Shown here piece by piece: positions 7,939 through 16,630 of a stretch of 64,000 bases of DNA (positions within the stretch are counted from its first letter, which is position 1; every line of letters begins with the position of its first letter). Source of the stretch: DAHUYF01 sp035509275 (GTDB lineage Bacteria; Pseudomonadota; Alphaproteobacteria; ATCC43930; CGMCC-115725). Location: assembly GCA_035509275.1 (NCBI GenBank), contig DATJLU010000020.1, forward strand, positions 1-64,000. Reading direction: 5' to 3'. The notes beneath the pieces were generated by a model. That model was not told the origin of the DNA and ran no database searches. It was given only the letters and a program-made list of their open reading frames with translations. The position numbers and the translations under genes are program-made.

Positions 7939-10074
7939 ATGGAACGGTCGTTCAAGAAAGAAATCGAAGCGCTGAAGCTGGGCGAAGGCGAGACCTTCCG
8001 CGGCGAAGGCATCCTCGCCGTCACCAAGGCGCTGCTGCAATCGGGCGTCAGCTATGTCGGGGGGTATCAGGGCGCGCCGGTCTCGCACCTCCTCGACGTG
8101 CTGATCGAGGCCGAGGACATCATCGGCGAGCTCGGCGTCCATCTCGAGACCTGCACCAACGAGGCCTCGGCCGCCGCCATGCTCGGCGCCTCGATCAATT
8201 ACCCGCTGCGCGGCGCCGTCACCTGGAAGTCGATCGTCGGCACCAATGTCGCGTCCGACGCGCTCTCCAACCTCGCCTCGCCCGGCGTCAAAGGCGGCGC
8301 TCTCATCATCATCGGCGAGGATTACGGCGAAGGCGCCAGCGTCATCCAGGAGCGCAGCCACGCCTTCGCCATGAAATCGTCGATCTGGCTGCTCGATCCC
8401 CGCCCCGACCTGCCGGTGATCGTGCGCCTGGTGGAGAAGGGCTTCGAGCTGTCCGAAGCGAGCCATGCGCCGGTGATGATGGAGCTGCGCATCCGTGCCT
8501 GCCATGTCAGCGGCGAGTTTGCCGCGAAGGACAATGTCGCGCCGGCGCATTCCAAGCTCAAGCCGATCGCCGGCCCGCCGCGCTTCGAGTATGGCCGCCT
8601 GGCCCATCCGCCCGCCACCTTCGTGCAGGAGCGGCTCAAGGTCGAGGAGCGGCTGCCCGCGGCGCAAGCCTTCATCCGCACCGAGGGGCTCAACGAAAAC
8701 TTTCCCGGCGAGATCGGCGAGATCGGCCTCATCGTCCAGGGCGGGCTCTACAATTCGCTGCTGCGGGCGCTGGCGCGGCTCGGCCTCGCCGACGCCTTCG
8801 GCGCAACGCGCGTGCCGATCTACGCGCTGAACGTCGTCTATCCCCTGGTGCCCGAGGAGGTGACGGCGTTCGCCGCGGGCAAACGCGCCGTGCTCGTCGT
8901 CGAAGAGGGCTTCCCCGACTATATCGAGCAGCAGGTGAACGTCATCCTGCGCCGCGCCGACATCACGACGCGCGTCTTCGGAAAGGGCTGCCTCCCCAAG
9001 GCCGGCGAATACAATGCCGAGGCGATGCTGAGCGGACTTGGCGCGTTCTTGCGCGCGACGCGGCCGGCCGGCCTCGATGCCGACGCCACGGGCGCCGAGG
9101 CGGATCGGCTGCTCGGCGTGAAGCGCGACGCTGCGGCGTTCGTGGGCGAGCTGCCGCAGCGGCCGCCGACCTTCTGCACCGGCTGCCCGGAGCGACCGGT
9201 GTTCAGCGCCTTGAAGCTGATGCAGCGCGCGATCGGGCCGACGCATATCAGCGCCGATATCGGCTGCCACGCCTTCGCCACCTTCGCGCCGTTCAGCATG
9301 GGCAACTCGATCCTCGGCTATGGCATGAGCCTCGCCAGCGCCGCCGCGGTGACGCCCAATCTCGACCGGCGGGCGATCGCGGTGATGGGCGATGGCGGGT
9401 TCTGGCATAACGGCATCCTCACCGGCGTCGCCAGCAACCTCTTCAACAAGGGCGACGGCGTGCTCGTGGTGATGCAGAACGGCTACACCTCGGCGACGGG
9501 GCTGCAATACATGCCATCCAGCGCCGCAAGCCGCAGCGGCGCCGCGCCGGGGATGAACATCGAGGCGACCTTGCGTTCGCTCGGCGTCCGCTGGCTGCGC
9601 AAGGTCCGCACCTACAACGTCGCCACCATGCTGAGGACGCTGAAAGAAGCGATGAAGACCGCCGAGCGCGGCTTGAAGGTGATCATCGCCGACGGCGAAT
9701 GCCAGCTCGCGCGGCAGCGCCGGCTCCGCGGCGAGGAAGCGGCGAAGCTCGCGCGCGGCGAGCGCCTGGTCAAGGCGCGCTACGGCATCGATGACGAGAT
9801 CTGCACCGGCGACCATTCCTGCATTCGCCTCTCGGGCTGTCCTTCGCTCACCGTCAAGCCCAGCCCTGATCCGCTGCGCAGCGATCCCGTGGCGAGCGTG
9901 ATCGAGAGCTGCGTCGGCTGCGGGTTGTGCGGCGAGGTCGCGCATGCCGCCGTGCTCTGCCCCTCCTTCTACCGCGCCGAGACCATTCGCAATCCAAGCC
10001 GCTGGGACCGGGCGCTGCATCGGATGCGGCGCCGCGCCATCGCCTGGCTCGGCGGCGCGGCGGAGGCGGCATGA
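7939..10074 (+). CDS. iorA: Indolepyruvate ferredoxin oxidoreductase, alpha subunit (IorA-type)
   Basis: Catalytic subunit of a thiamine-diphosphate and iron-sulfur 2-oxoacid oxidoreductase that turns an aryl-pyruvate into aryl-acetyl-CoA with electrons passing to ferredoxin. 711 residues. Seen in order: N-terminal pyrimidine-binding-type domain (GYQGAPVSHLLDVL), the PTFCTGCPERPVFSALK motif, the TPP site (MGDGGFWHNGILTG and MQNGYTSATG), and C-terminal Cys-rich segments (CTGDHSCIRLSGCP and CVGCGLCGEVAHAAVLCP) for two Fe-S clusters. ATGA overlap with the beta gene. Exact 2-oxo acid is not decided by the sequence; the TRAP genes 14 bp upstream suggest it is imported. Confidence 0.9.
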   Translation: MERSFKKEIEALKLGEGETFRGEGILAVTKALLQSGVSYVGGYQGAPVSHLLDVLIEAEDIIGELGVHLETCTNEASAAAMLGASINYPLRGAVTWKSIVGTNVASDALSNLASPGVKGGALIIIGEDYGEGASVIQERSHAFAMKSSIWLLDPRPDLPVIVRLVEKGFELSEASHAPVMMELRIRACHVSGEFAAKDNVAPAHSKLKPIAGPPRFEYGRLAHPPATFVQERLKVEERLPAAQAFIRTEGLNENFPGEIGEIGLIVQGGLYNSLLRALARLGLADAFGATRVPIYALNVVYPLVPEEVTAFAAGKRAVLVVEEGFPDYIEQQVNVILRRADITTRVFGKGCLPKAGEYNAEAMLSGLGAFLRATRPAGLDADATGAEADRLLGVKRDAAAFVGELPQRPPTFCTGCPERPVFSALKLMQRAIGPTHISADIGCHAFATFAPFSMGNSILGYGMSLASAAAVTPNLDRRAIAVMGDGGFWHNGILTGVASNLFNKGDGVLVVMQNGYTSATGLQYMPSSAASRSGAAPGMNIEATLRSLGVRWLRKVRTYNVATMLRTLKEAMKTAERGLKVIIADGECQLARQRRLRGEEAAKLARGERLVKARYGIDDEICTGDHSCIRLSGCPSLTVKPSPDPLRSDPVASVIESCVGCGLCGEVAHAAVLCPSFYRAETIRNPSRWDRALHRMRRRAIAWLGGAAEAA

Positions 10075-11606
10075 GCGCCGCGCGCCCGCTGACCCTGCTC
10101 ATCGCCGCGCTCGGCGGCGAGGGCGGCGGCGTCCTCACCAACTGGATCGTCGAGGCCGCCGCGGCGACCGGCCTGCCGGTGCAGAGCACGTCGATCCCTG
10201 GCGTCGCGCAGCGCACCGGCGCCACCACCTATTACATCGAGATCTGGCCCGAGCCGGCGTCAGCGCTCGGCGGCAAGCGCCCGGTGTTGTCGCTGGTGCC
10301 GGGTGTCGGCGATGTCGACATGGTGGTGGCGAGCGAGCTGCTCGAAGCCGGGCGGGTGATCGCTCAAGGTTTCGTCACGCCCGAGCGCACGACGGTCATC
10401 GCCTCGACGCACCGCATCTACGCCATTGCCGAGCGCATGGCGATGGGCGATGGCCGCTTCGACATCGGCCGGCTGATGAAGGCGGTCGAAGAGCAGGCGA
10501 AGAGCCATATCCTCTTTGACATGGAGGCGAGCGCGCGCGGGGCGCAGAGCGTGATCAACGCGGTGATGCTGGGCGCGATCGCCGGCTCCGGCCGGCTGCC
10601 GATCGCCGCCGAGACGTTCGCCGCGGCGATCCGCGCCGAAGGCAAAGCGGTCGAGGCCAATCTGCGCGGCTTCGCCGCCGGGCTGGCGGCGCTGCAGCCG
10701 GGCACCGCCGCGCCGCCCACCGCCGAGAAGCGCCGGCGCCCGGCAACGCCGAGCCTTGCCGAGCTCGAGCAAGCGGCGGCAGAGACCATGCCCGAAGCGG
10801 CGCTGGAGGTGATCCGCGAAGGGCTGCGCCGGCTCGCGGCCTATCAGGATCGGCGCTATGCGCGACTCTATTTCGACCGGCTTGCGGCGATCCGCGAGGC
10901 GGATACGGCCGCCGGCGCCGGCGGCGCAGTGCTGCGCGAGACGGCGCGTCATCTCGCGCTCCGCATGTCCTTCGAGGACGTCATTCGCGTGGCTCAGGCG
11001 AAGATCGATCCGGCCCGCTTCGAGCGCATCCGCCGGGAGCTGCGGCTCGAGGCCGACGCGCCGCTCTCGATCGTCGATTTCTACAAGCCCGGCATCGAAG
11101 AGCTGTGCTCGATCCTGCCGCCGCTGCTGGCGCATCCGATCCTCGCCTGGTCGGCGCGCCGCGGCTGGCTCGGCAAGGTCTATTGGGGAATGACCGTCAA
11201 GAGCAACTCAATCCTGGGCTTCCTGCGGCTGAAGCTGCTCGCGAGCCTTCGCCCCTGGCGGCCGCAGAGCCATCGCTATCGCGAGGAGCAGGCGCAGATC
11301 GAAGCCTGGCTCGCGCTCATCGCCGAAGCGGCACGGCGCTCCGCCGGGCTCGCGCTCGAGATCGCGGAATGCGCGCGGCTGATCAAGGGCTATGGCGAGA
11401 CGCATGCGCGCGGCCGCGCCAATTTCCACAAGATCGAAACCCGGCTGATACGCCCGGCGCTGGCCGGACGCTACGCCGTGACAACCGCGATCGACGCCGT
11501 AGCGGCGGCGCGGATTGCGGCGCTCGCCGATCCCGAAGGCGAAAGGCTCGATCGAACGCTGGTCGAGATCGAAGAGCGGGCGCCCGGGAAGCTCGCTGCG
11601 GAGTAG
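10071..11606 (+). CDS. iorB: Indolepyruvate ferredoxin oxidoreductase, beta subunit (long IorB, DUF6537-type C-terminus)
   Basis: Gamma-type partner of IorA. 511 residues, far longer than archaeal IorB (about 200). Residues 1-200 are the oxidoreductase domain: LLIAALGGEGGGVLTNWIVE and TSIPGVAQRTGATTYYIEIW are its hallmark motifs. After an Ala/Pro linker (about 205-230) a C-terminal helical domain of about 280 residues follows, of the type fused to IorB in Proteobacteria (DUF6537-like, role unknown). ATG 10071 overlaps the iorA stop (ATGA). No ferredoxin gene follows, so the electron acceptor must be encoded elsewhere. Confidence 0.88.
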   Translation: MSAARPLTLLIAALGGEGGGVLTNWIVEAAAATGLPVQSTSIPGVAQRTGATTYYIEIWPEPASALGGKRPVLSLVPGVGDVDMVVASELLEAGRVIAQGFVTPERTTVIASTHRIYAIAERMAMGDGRFDIGRLMKAVEEQAKSHILFDMEASARGAQSVINAVMLGAIAGSGRLPIAAETFAAAIRAEGKAVEANLRGFAAGLAALQPGTAAPPTAEKRRRPATPSLAELEQAAAETMPEAALEVIREGLRRLAAYQDRRYARLYFDRLAAIREADTAAGAGGAVLRETARHLALRMSFEDVIRVAQAKIDPARFERIRRELRLEADAPLSIVDFYKPGIEELCSILPPLLAHPILAWSARRGWLGKVYWGMTVKSNSILGFLRLKLLASLRPWRPQSHRYREEQAQIEAWLALIAEAARRSAGLALEIAECARLIKGYGETHARGRANFHKIETRLIRPALAGRYAVTTAIDAVAAARIAALADPEGERLDRTLVEIEERAPGKLAAE

Positions 11607-11643
11607 CGGCGGATGCGATGGCACCGCCGCCGCGCGGCCAGAC

Positions 11644-11832
11644 CTATTGGCCCATCGCGAGCGTGCAGGCCTCGCCCGGTTGATAGCCGCAGGTGAAGAC
11701 GCTGGCGACGTGCTTCCAGGAAAGATCGGGCAGCGTCGCAGCGACATGGCTCTTGCTCAGCGCGGTCTGGCTCATCACCAGCGCCGTGACGATCAAAAGT
11801 ACGCCGAACAGGCCGACGGAGTCCTCGTCCAT
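11644..11832 (-). CDS. Small membrane protein, unknown function
   Basis: 62-residue reading frame on the strand opposite to its neighbours, with one hydrophobic stretch (VGLFGVLLIVTALVMS) after an acidic start (MDEDS) and two Cys near the C-terminus (FTCGYQPGEAC). A longer start at 11844 is possible. The ribosome site is weak (GGGGCG). It occupies the 404-bp gap between iorB and the crotonase gene; the rest of that gap (11833-12010) holds a repeated ACAGGGCG pair and otherwise nothing recognised. Gene status is uncertain. Confidence 0.4.
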   Translation of the reverse strand: MDEDSVGLFGVLLIVTALVMSQTALSKSHVAATLPDLSWKHVASVFTCGYQPGEACTLAMGQ

Positions 11833-12010
11833 CACACGCCCCATGCCACGTTACAGGGCGAGTGATACAGGGCGCGGGTTAAGTCGAGGTGAACAAAGGC
11901 TGCAATTTGACGGAAGCTTTAACGTTTCCTTGACCATGGCTTGACCCTCGTCGCGGCGCGCCGGAGACTGGGCCGACGCGCGGCGAGAGCCGCGATCGGA
12001 GGAGAGGGCG

Positions 12011-12829
12011 ATGGCTGCCATGAGCGACCGATACGCGCGTTATCAGCGCCTCAAATTTGCGCGCCCGGCCGAGCGCGTGCTCGAGATCATCCTGGACAAT
12101 CCCGGCAAGCTGAACGCCACCGACGCGGTGATGCATGCCGAGCTCGCCGAGATCTGGCGCGACGTCGATGCCGATCCCGATATCAACGTCGCGCTGCTGC
12201 GCGGCGCCGGCACGGCGTTCTCGGCCGGCGGCGACCTCGCCATGGTGGAGACCGTGACGCGCGACTTCGCCGTGCGCGCCCGCGTGTGGAAGGAGGCGCG
12301 CGACCTCGTCTACAACATCATCAACTGCAACAAGCCGATCGTCTCGGCCATGGAAGGCCCGGCGGTGGGCGCCGGGCTGGTGGCCGGGCTGCTCGCCGAT
12401 GTCTCGGTCGCGGCGAAGAGCGCCCGCATCATCGACGGCCACACCCGCCTCGGGGTCGCCGCCGGCGATCACGCCGCCATCGTCTGGCCGCTGCTCTGCG
12501 GCCTCGCCAAAGCGAAATACTATCTGCTGCTGTGCGAGCCGTTGTCCGGCGAGGAGGCGGAGCGCATCGGCCTCATCGCGCGCGTCGCCGAGGACGGCAA
12601 GGCTTATGAAACGGCGCTTGCCATCGCCGAGCGGCTCGCCGCGGGCGCGCCATCGGCGGTGCGCTGGACCAAATATGCGCTCAACAACTGGCTGCGGCTC
12701 GCCGGGCCGAGCTTCGATACCTCGCTCGCGCTGGAATTCATCGGTTTCACCGGGCCCGAAGTGCAGGAAGGCCTGGCGTCGCTGCGCGAGAAGCGCGCAC
12801 CCGCCTTTCCCAAGACGAGCCCGGTTTAG
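12011..12829 (+). CDS. Enoyl-CoA hydratase/isomerase (crotonase) family protein
   Basis: 272 residues, single crotonase domain. Seen: NPGKLNATDAVMHAEL, the oxyanion-hole segment GTAFSAGGDLAMVE, the second oxyanion region AMEGPAVGAGLVAGLLADVSVAA, and the C-terminal helices. The stretch normally holding the second catalytic Glu (PE-x-x-x-G) reads DGHTRLGVAAGDHAA, so ordinary hydratase chemistry is not assured; isomerase, hydrolase or lyase activity on an acyl-CoA is equally possible. GGAGGAG lies just upstream of ATG 12011. It may process the acyl-CoA made by IorAB. Confidence 0.85.
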   Translation: MAAMSDRYARYQRLKFARPAERVLEIILDNPGKLNATDAVMHAELAEIWRDVDADPDINVALLRGAGTAFSAGGDLAMVETVTRDFAVRARVWKEARDLVYNIINCNKPIVSAMEGPAVGAGLVAGLLADVSVAAKSARIIDGHTRLGVAAGDHAAIVWPLLCGLAKAKYYLLLCEPLSGEEAERIGLIARVAEDGKAYETALAIAERLAAGAPSAVRWTKYALNNWLRLAGPSFDTSLALEFIGFTGPEVQEGLASLREKRAPAFPKTSPV

Positions 12830-12844
12830 GAGCTTCGACCGAGA

Positions 12845-13213
12845 ATGCTTGGCTCGTGCCGCGCCGCGCTCGGCGCTCTCGTTGCGGCGGCGCTGATCTC
12901 GGCGTCGATCGCGAATGCGGCGGAAGATTGCGGCGAGAACGACGGCGATTGGCACGCCGGCAGCGCGATCTATCACCAGACCTGCGTTGCCTGCCACGGT
13001 GAGGATGGCCACGGCGTCCGTGCCGGCGTGCCGGACTTCACCACCGGCGTGATGGCCTATTCCACCTCGTCGCTGTTGCGGCATATCAAAAACGGCTTTC
13101 AGGTGCCGGGCCGGCCGCTCGCCATGCCGCCCAAGGGCAACAATGCGGCGCTGACCGATGCGGACATCCGCAACGTCCTCGCCTATCTGCGCCATGCCTT
13201 CGGCTGCGGCTAG
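12845..13213 (+). CDS. Periplasmic monoheme cytochrome c
   Basis: 122-residue exported electron carrier. A signal peptide (residues 1-25, ending SIANA) precedes a class I cytochrome c fold: heme site CVACH at residues 47-51, GEDGHG after it, and a C-terminal helix ALTDADIRNVLAYLR. A Met in RPLAMPPKG is the likely distal ligand. It starts 15 bp after the crotonase stop and may be cotranscribed, but a link to that enzyme is not evident. Two extra Cys (residue 29 and near the C-terminus) could form a disulfide. Confidence 0.88.
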   Translation: MLGSCRAALGALVAAALISASIANAAEDCGENDGDWHAGSAIYHQTCVACHGEDGHGVRAGVPDFTTGVMAYSTSSLLRHIKNGFQVPGRPLAMPPKGNNAALTDADIRNVLAYLRHAFGCG

Positions 13214-13258
13214 TGCGGGGCTGAAGCACTGTGATGTGTCGACGTTTAGCGAGCTTGC

Positions 13259-14104
13259 TCAGGCGCGCGCCAACGCCTCCGCGCCGGTCACGAGATCGAT
13301 GAGCTCCTCGGTGATCTCGGCTTGCCGCGCCTGGCGCGCGGCGTGCCGCAGCACGTCGAGCTTCTTCCCGACATTCTCGTGCGCGGATTCCATTGCGGCG
13401 AAGCGCGCCGCGTTCTCGCTGGCGATCGATTCGACCGCCGCTTCGGTCAAGAGCGCGAAGACATATTCGGCAATCAGCTTCTCGAGCAGAGCGCCCGGCT
13501 CCAGATTGTGCAGCGGCACGCTGCCCGCTGCATCGGCCGCGAGCGCGTGGAGATCGGGCGGCAGCAGCAGACGCCGCTCGATCCGCGGCGCCTCGCCTTG
13601 GTGATAGCGGGCATAGAGGATTTCGACGCGCGCGATCCGGCCTGCGGCAATGCGGCGATAGAGCTCGGCCGCGAGCCGGCGGACGGTGTCGAGAGCGCCG
13701 GCAGGACGGCTCGCCATCGGCGCCGACCATGCCGGCGTCGGCCCGCGCTCGAAGAAGAGGACGGCACCGCGGCTGCCGAGCACGAACAGCGAGTCCGCAG
13801 GCGACAGCGGGCCCGCGGCCTCGGCGAGGCGCTCGTTGAAGCCGCCGACGAAGCCATGTTCCGCCGTGCACAGGACCAGCGCCCGCCGGGCGCCTGCCGC
13901 GCGCGCCTCGGGCGGCGGTTCCGGCATCAGCCGCAGCGTGGCGCCGATTGCGGCCGCCATCGCCTCGGCATAGCGGTGGATCGCCGGCAGCGATCGCTGC
14001 GCCTCCTGGATTCGCATGCCGGCGAGCGAGCGCATCGCGCCGACGATGTCGAGCAGCTCGTCCATGCCGGCGATTCGCGACTGGATCTGTGCGAGGCGGG
14101 TCAT
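13259..14104 (-). CDS. atpG: N-type ATPase gamma subunit
   Basis: Central rotor stalk of the N-type F-ATPase, 281 residues and last gene of the operon. The N-terminal coiled-coil helix reads TRLAQIQSRIAGMDELLDIV, and the C-terminal helix HENVGKKLDVLRHAARQARQ with QAEITEELIDLVTGAEAL at the end matches the conserved gamma terminus. The middle is shorter and more divergent than in the standard H+-ATPase gamma, as expected for this class. Its ATG overlaps the atpA stop (ATGA). Gene ends convergently 45 bp from the cytochrome c gene with no clear terminator between. Confidence 0.88.
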   Translation of the reverse strand: MTRLAQIQSRIAGMDELLDIVGAMRSLAGMRIQEAQRSLPAIHRYAEAMAAAIGATLRLMPEPPPEARAAGARRALVLCTAEHGFVGGFNERLAEAAGPLSPADSLFVLGSRGAVLFFERGPTPAWSAPMASRPAGALDTVRRLAAELYRRIAAGRIARVEILYARYHQGEAPRIERRLLLPPDLHALAADAAGSVPLHNLEPGALLEKLIAEYVFALLTEAAVESIASENAARFAAMESAHENVGKKLDVLRHAARQARQAEITEELIDLVTGAEALARA

Positions 14105-15633
14105 GGCGCCGCGACCGTCTTGGCGAGGCTGCGCGCGAGCGCTTGCAGCGCCGCGATGAGACGAGCCCGCACCTCGGCCGACAGCGGCCCCGAACGGTCG
14201 TCGAGTGCCGCCACCTCGGGGCACCGCTCGACGATCCAGGCGCCGAGCGCCGCACGGAACGCATCGACCCCGTCGAGCGGCACCGCATCGAGCACGCCTT
14301 CGGCCACCGCCGACAGCAGCGCCACCTGCTGGCCGAGAGAGAGCGGCGCGTATTGACGCTGACCCAGCACCGCGCGGATGCGGCGACCATGCTCGATGAC
14401 CTTGCGCGTGCGCTCGTCGACCATGGTGCCGAAACGCGTGAAGACTTCGAGCTCGAGGAATTGGGCGTATTCGAGCCTGAGGCTCTCGGAGAGCGCCTTC
14501 AGCACCGGCGCCTGCGCCTGGCCGCCGACGCGCGACACGCTCTTGCCGACATCGATGGCGGGCTTCTGGTCGTCGTAGAAGAGCTGCGGATCGAGATAGA
14601 CCTGCCCATCGGTGATGGAGATCAGATTGGTCGGGATGTAGGCGCTGATATTGCCGGCCTGGGTCTCGGCGATCGGCAGCGCCGTCAGCGAACCGCCGCC
14701 GCGCTCGGGCGCGAGCTTCGCCGCGCGTTCGAGGAGACGCGAATGGATGTAGAAGATGTCGCCCGGATAAGCTTCCCGCCCCGGCGGCCGGCGCAGCAGC
14801 AGCGAGACCTGGCGATAGACCGCGGCATGCTTGGTCAAATCGTCGATCACCAGCAGCACGTCGCGCCCCTCTATCATGAAATGCTCGGCCATGGTGCAGG
14901 CGGCGTAAGGCGTGAGCCATTGCAGGCCGGGCGCCGCATCCGACTCGCCGACGACGAAGACGCAGCGCTCCGCCGCGCCGTAGCGGCGCACCGCGTCGAT
15001 CACCTGCGCCACCGAGGACGCCTTCTGGCCGATCGCCGCGTAGACGCAAATCACGTCGCTCGTACGTTGGTTGATGATGGCATCGACGGCGATTGCGGTC
15101 TTTCCGGTGCCGCGATCGCCGATAATCAGCTCGCGCTGCCCGCGGCCGAGTGGAATCATCGCATCGACGACGAGCAGCCCAGTGGCCAGCGGCCGCGTCA
15201 CCAGCGCGCGATCGACGATGGCCGGCGCCGGCTGCTCCACCGGCAGCAGCGCATCGGCAGCGAGCGGAGCGCCGCCGTCGAGCGGCACGCCCAGCGCATC
15301 GACGACCCGACCCAAGAGCGCTTCACCCACCGGCACCCGTGCCACTTCACCGGTGCCGTGGACGCTGCCGCCGGCGGCAATGCCGCGGGAATCGCCGAGC
15401 AGGACGCAGCCGATCGTCGTCTCACCGAGATCGACCACCAGGCCGCGCACGCCGCCCGCGAAGACCAGCAACTCGTCGAGCCGCGTCTCCGGCAGACCCG
15501 CCACCGTGGCAACGCCATCGCCGACGCGGACGACGCGCCCTACATGCTCGAAGCTGGGCTCGAGCGCGGCGGTACGGATGCGCTCTCGGCTGCGATCTGC
15601 CCAGGCGCGGAGGTCCTCAGCGAGCGTCGTCAT
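14101..15633 (-). CDS. atpA: N-type ATPase alpha subunit
   Basis: Non-catalytic nucleotide-binding subunit of F1, 510 residues. P-loop GDRGTGKT at residues 172-179; GYVSRVGGQAQ-type region is seen as SVSRVGGQAQAP, and the ISITDGQVYLDPQLF block is canonical. Start at 15633 (MTTLAEDL) follows the family N-terminus; it lies inside the 3' end of atpF, a 17-bp overlap. Sequence elements such as RQVSLLLRRPPGREAYPGD confirm alpha rather than beta. Confidence 0.93.
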   Translation of the reverse strand: MTTLAEDLRAWADRSRERIRTAALEPSFEHVGRVVRVGDGVATVAGLPETRLDELLVFAGGVRGLVVDLGETTIGCVLLGDSRGIAAGGSVHGTGEVARVPVGEALLGRVVDALGVPLDGGAPLAADALLPVEQPAPAIVDRALVTRPLATGLLVVDAMIPLGRGQRELIIGDRGTGKTAIAVDAIINQRTSDVICVYAAIGQKASSVAQVIDAVRRYGAAERCVFVVGESDAAPGLQWLTPYAACTMAEHFMIEGRDVLLVIDDLTKHAAVYRQVSLLLRRPPGREAYPGDIFYIHSRLLERAAKLAPERGGGSLTALPIAETQAGNISAYIPTNLISITDGQVYLDPQLFYDDQKPAIDVGKSVSRVGGQAQAPVLKALSESLRLEYAQFLELEVFTRFGTMVDERTRKVIEHGRRIRAVLGQRQYAPLSLGQQVALLSAVAEGVLDAVPLDGVDAFRAALGAWIVERCPEVAALDDRSGPLSAEVRARLIAALQALARSLAKTVAAP

Positions 15634-16375
15634 GGGCCTCGACCTCGGTGCGCAGCGCGGCGATCGCGGTGCGCCAGGAAGCACGGAGGACAGCGGTGGG
15701 AAAATGCAGCTCCGCGCCGGCGACCAGCACGGGATCGGTCTCGAAGGCGACGGTGATCCCGTCGCCGAGCCGCTGGCCGAGCCTTGCGCGCCAAATCACC
15801 GCCACACCATCCGGCAAGGGTGATGCCGTGACCACCGTGACCACCGCGCCCCCCTCGGCCAGCGAGGCGCGGAGCGCGTCTCTCTCCGACTCCGGCAGCT
15901 CGGTCAGCCCCTGATCGACCCGTTCGAGCCAGGCCTCGGCGCGCTGCTTCGCGGGGAGCTCGGCGAGCAGCCGCCGCGCCATCTCCGCACCGAGATCGAG
16001 CGCCACTCGCCGCGCTTCGCCGCGCGCGGTCTCGCGTTCGACCGCGAGCGTCTTGCGTGCATCCTCGATGAGCGCCGCCGCTTTGCGCTCCGCGTCGGCG
16101 CGGCAGGAAGAAGCCGCCGCCTCCGCTTCGCTCGCCGCGGCTTTGAGCAGCGCCTCGCGTTCGGCCGCAATCCGGGCGCGCTCGCCCTCGATCGCGGCGC
16201 GGCGGGCGCTTGTCTCGCCATCGGCTTTGGTGAGGGCGGCATAACGGGCGTCGATCTCGGCGCGCCGCGCATCGACCGTGCGCAGCACCGGCTTGTACAG
16301 GAACCGGTTCAGCAGCCAGACGAGGACGGCGAAATTGACCGTCTGCAGTCCCAGTGTCCACCAATCGAATTGCAT
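15617..16375 (-). CDS. atpF: N-type ATPase b subunit with a delta-like C-terminal region
   Basis: Peripheral stalk subunit. 252 residues, against about 160 for an ordinary b subunit. Residues 1-30 are the membrane anchor (WWTLGLQTVNFAVLVWLLNRFLYKP), followed by a long charged helix to about residue 160. The last 85 residues (from LPESERDALRASLA through the DPVLVAGAELHF segment) resemble the C-terminal part of the delta/OSCP subunit, and no separate delta gene exists in the operon, so this protein probably does both jobs. The resemblance is my reading by eye. Start 16375 lies 2 bp after atpE. Confidence 0.87.
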   Translation of the reverse strand: MQFDWWTLGLQTVNFAVLVWLLNRFLYKPVLRTVDARRAEIDARYAALTKADGETSARRAAIEGERARIAAEREALLKAAASEAEAAASSCRADAERKAAALIEDARKTLAVERETARGEARRVALDLGAEMARRLLAELPAKQRAEAWLERVDQGLTELPESERDALRASLAEGGAVVTVVTASPLPDGVAVIWRARLGQRLGDGITVAFETDPVLVAGAELHFPTAVLRASWRTAIAALRTEVEAHDDAR

Positions 16376-16377
16376 CG

Positions 16378-16620
16378 TCAGGCGGCGTAAGGGTTGGCGA
16401 ACAGCAACAGCAGCGCAACGACGAGGCAATAGATCGCCATCGTCTCGATCATCGCGAGGCCGACGAAGAGCGTGCGCGACAGCGTGCCCGCGGCCTCCGG
16501 CTGGCGCGCAATGGCGTCCATGGCGGCAGCAATCGAGCGGCCTTCGGCCAGCGCCGGACCGATCGAGCCGATCGAGACGGCGAGCGCTGCGCCGATGATG
16601 CTGATGAGCTTCGCGTCCAT
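16378..16620 (-). CDS. atpE: N-type ATPase c subunit (rotor ring)
   Basis: 80-residue two-helix proteolipid. Helix 1 carries Glu26 (GPALAEGRS), helix 2 carries Glu59-Thr60 and Tyr64 (AMIETMAIY). Spacing equals that of Gln32, Glu65-Ser66 and Tyr70 in the Na+-ATPase of Ilyobacter, so ion-ligand positions are polar, with the double carboxylate typical of N-ATPases. The loop reads ARQPEA. Na+ was predicted for this class, though a two-carboxylate site can favour H+; the ion is not decided here. AAAGGAGG precedes ATG 16620. Confidence 0.93.
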   Translation of the reverse strand: MDAKLISIIGAALAVSIGSIGPALAEGRSIAAAMDAIARQPEAAGTLSRTLFVGLAMIETMAIYCLVVALLLLFANPYAA

Positions 16621-16630
16621 CACCCCTCCT

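Noticed and set aside
7582..10020. Long minus-strand frame opposite iorA
   Set aside because: Mirror frame of a clearly coding gene with TPP and Fe-S motifs.
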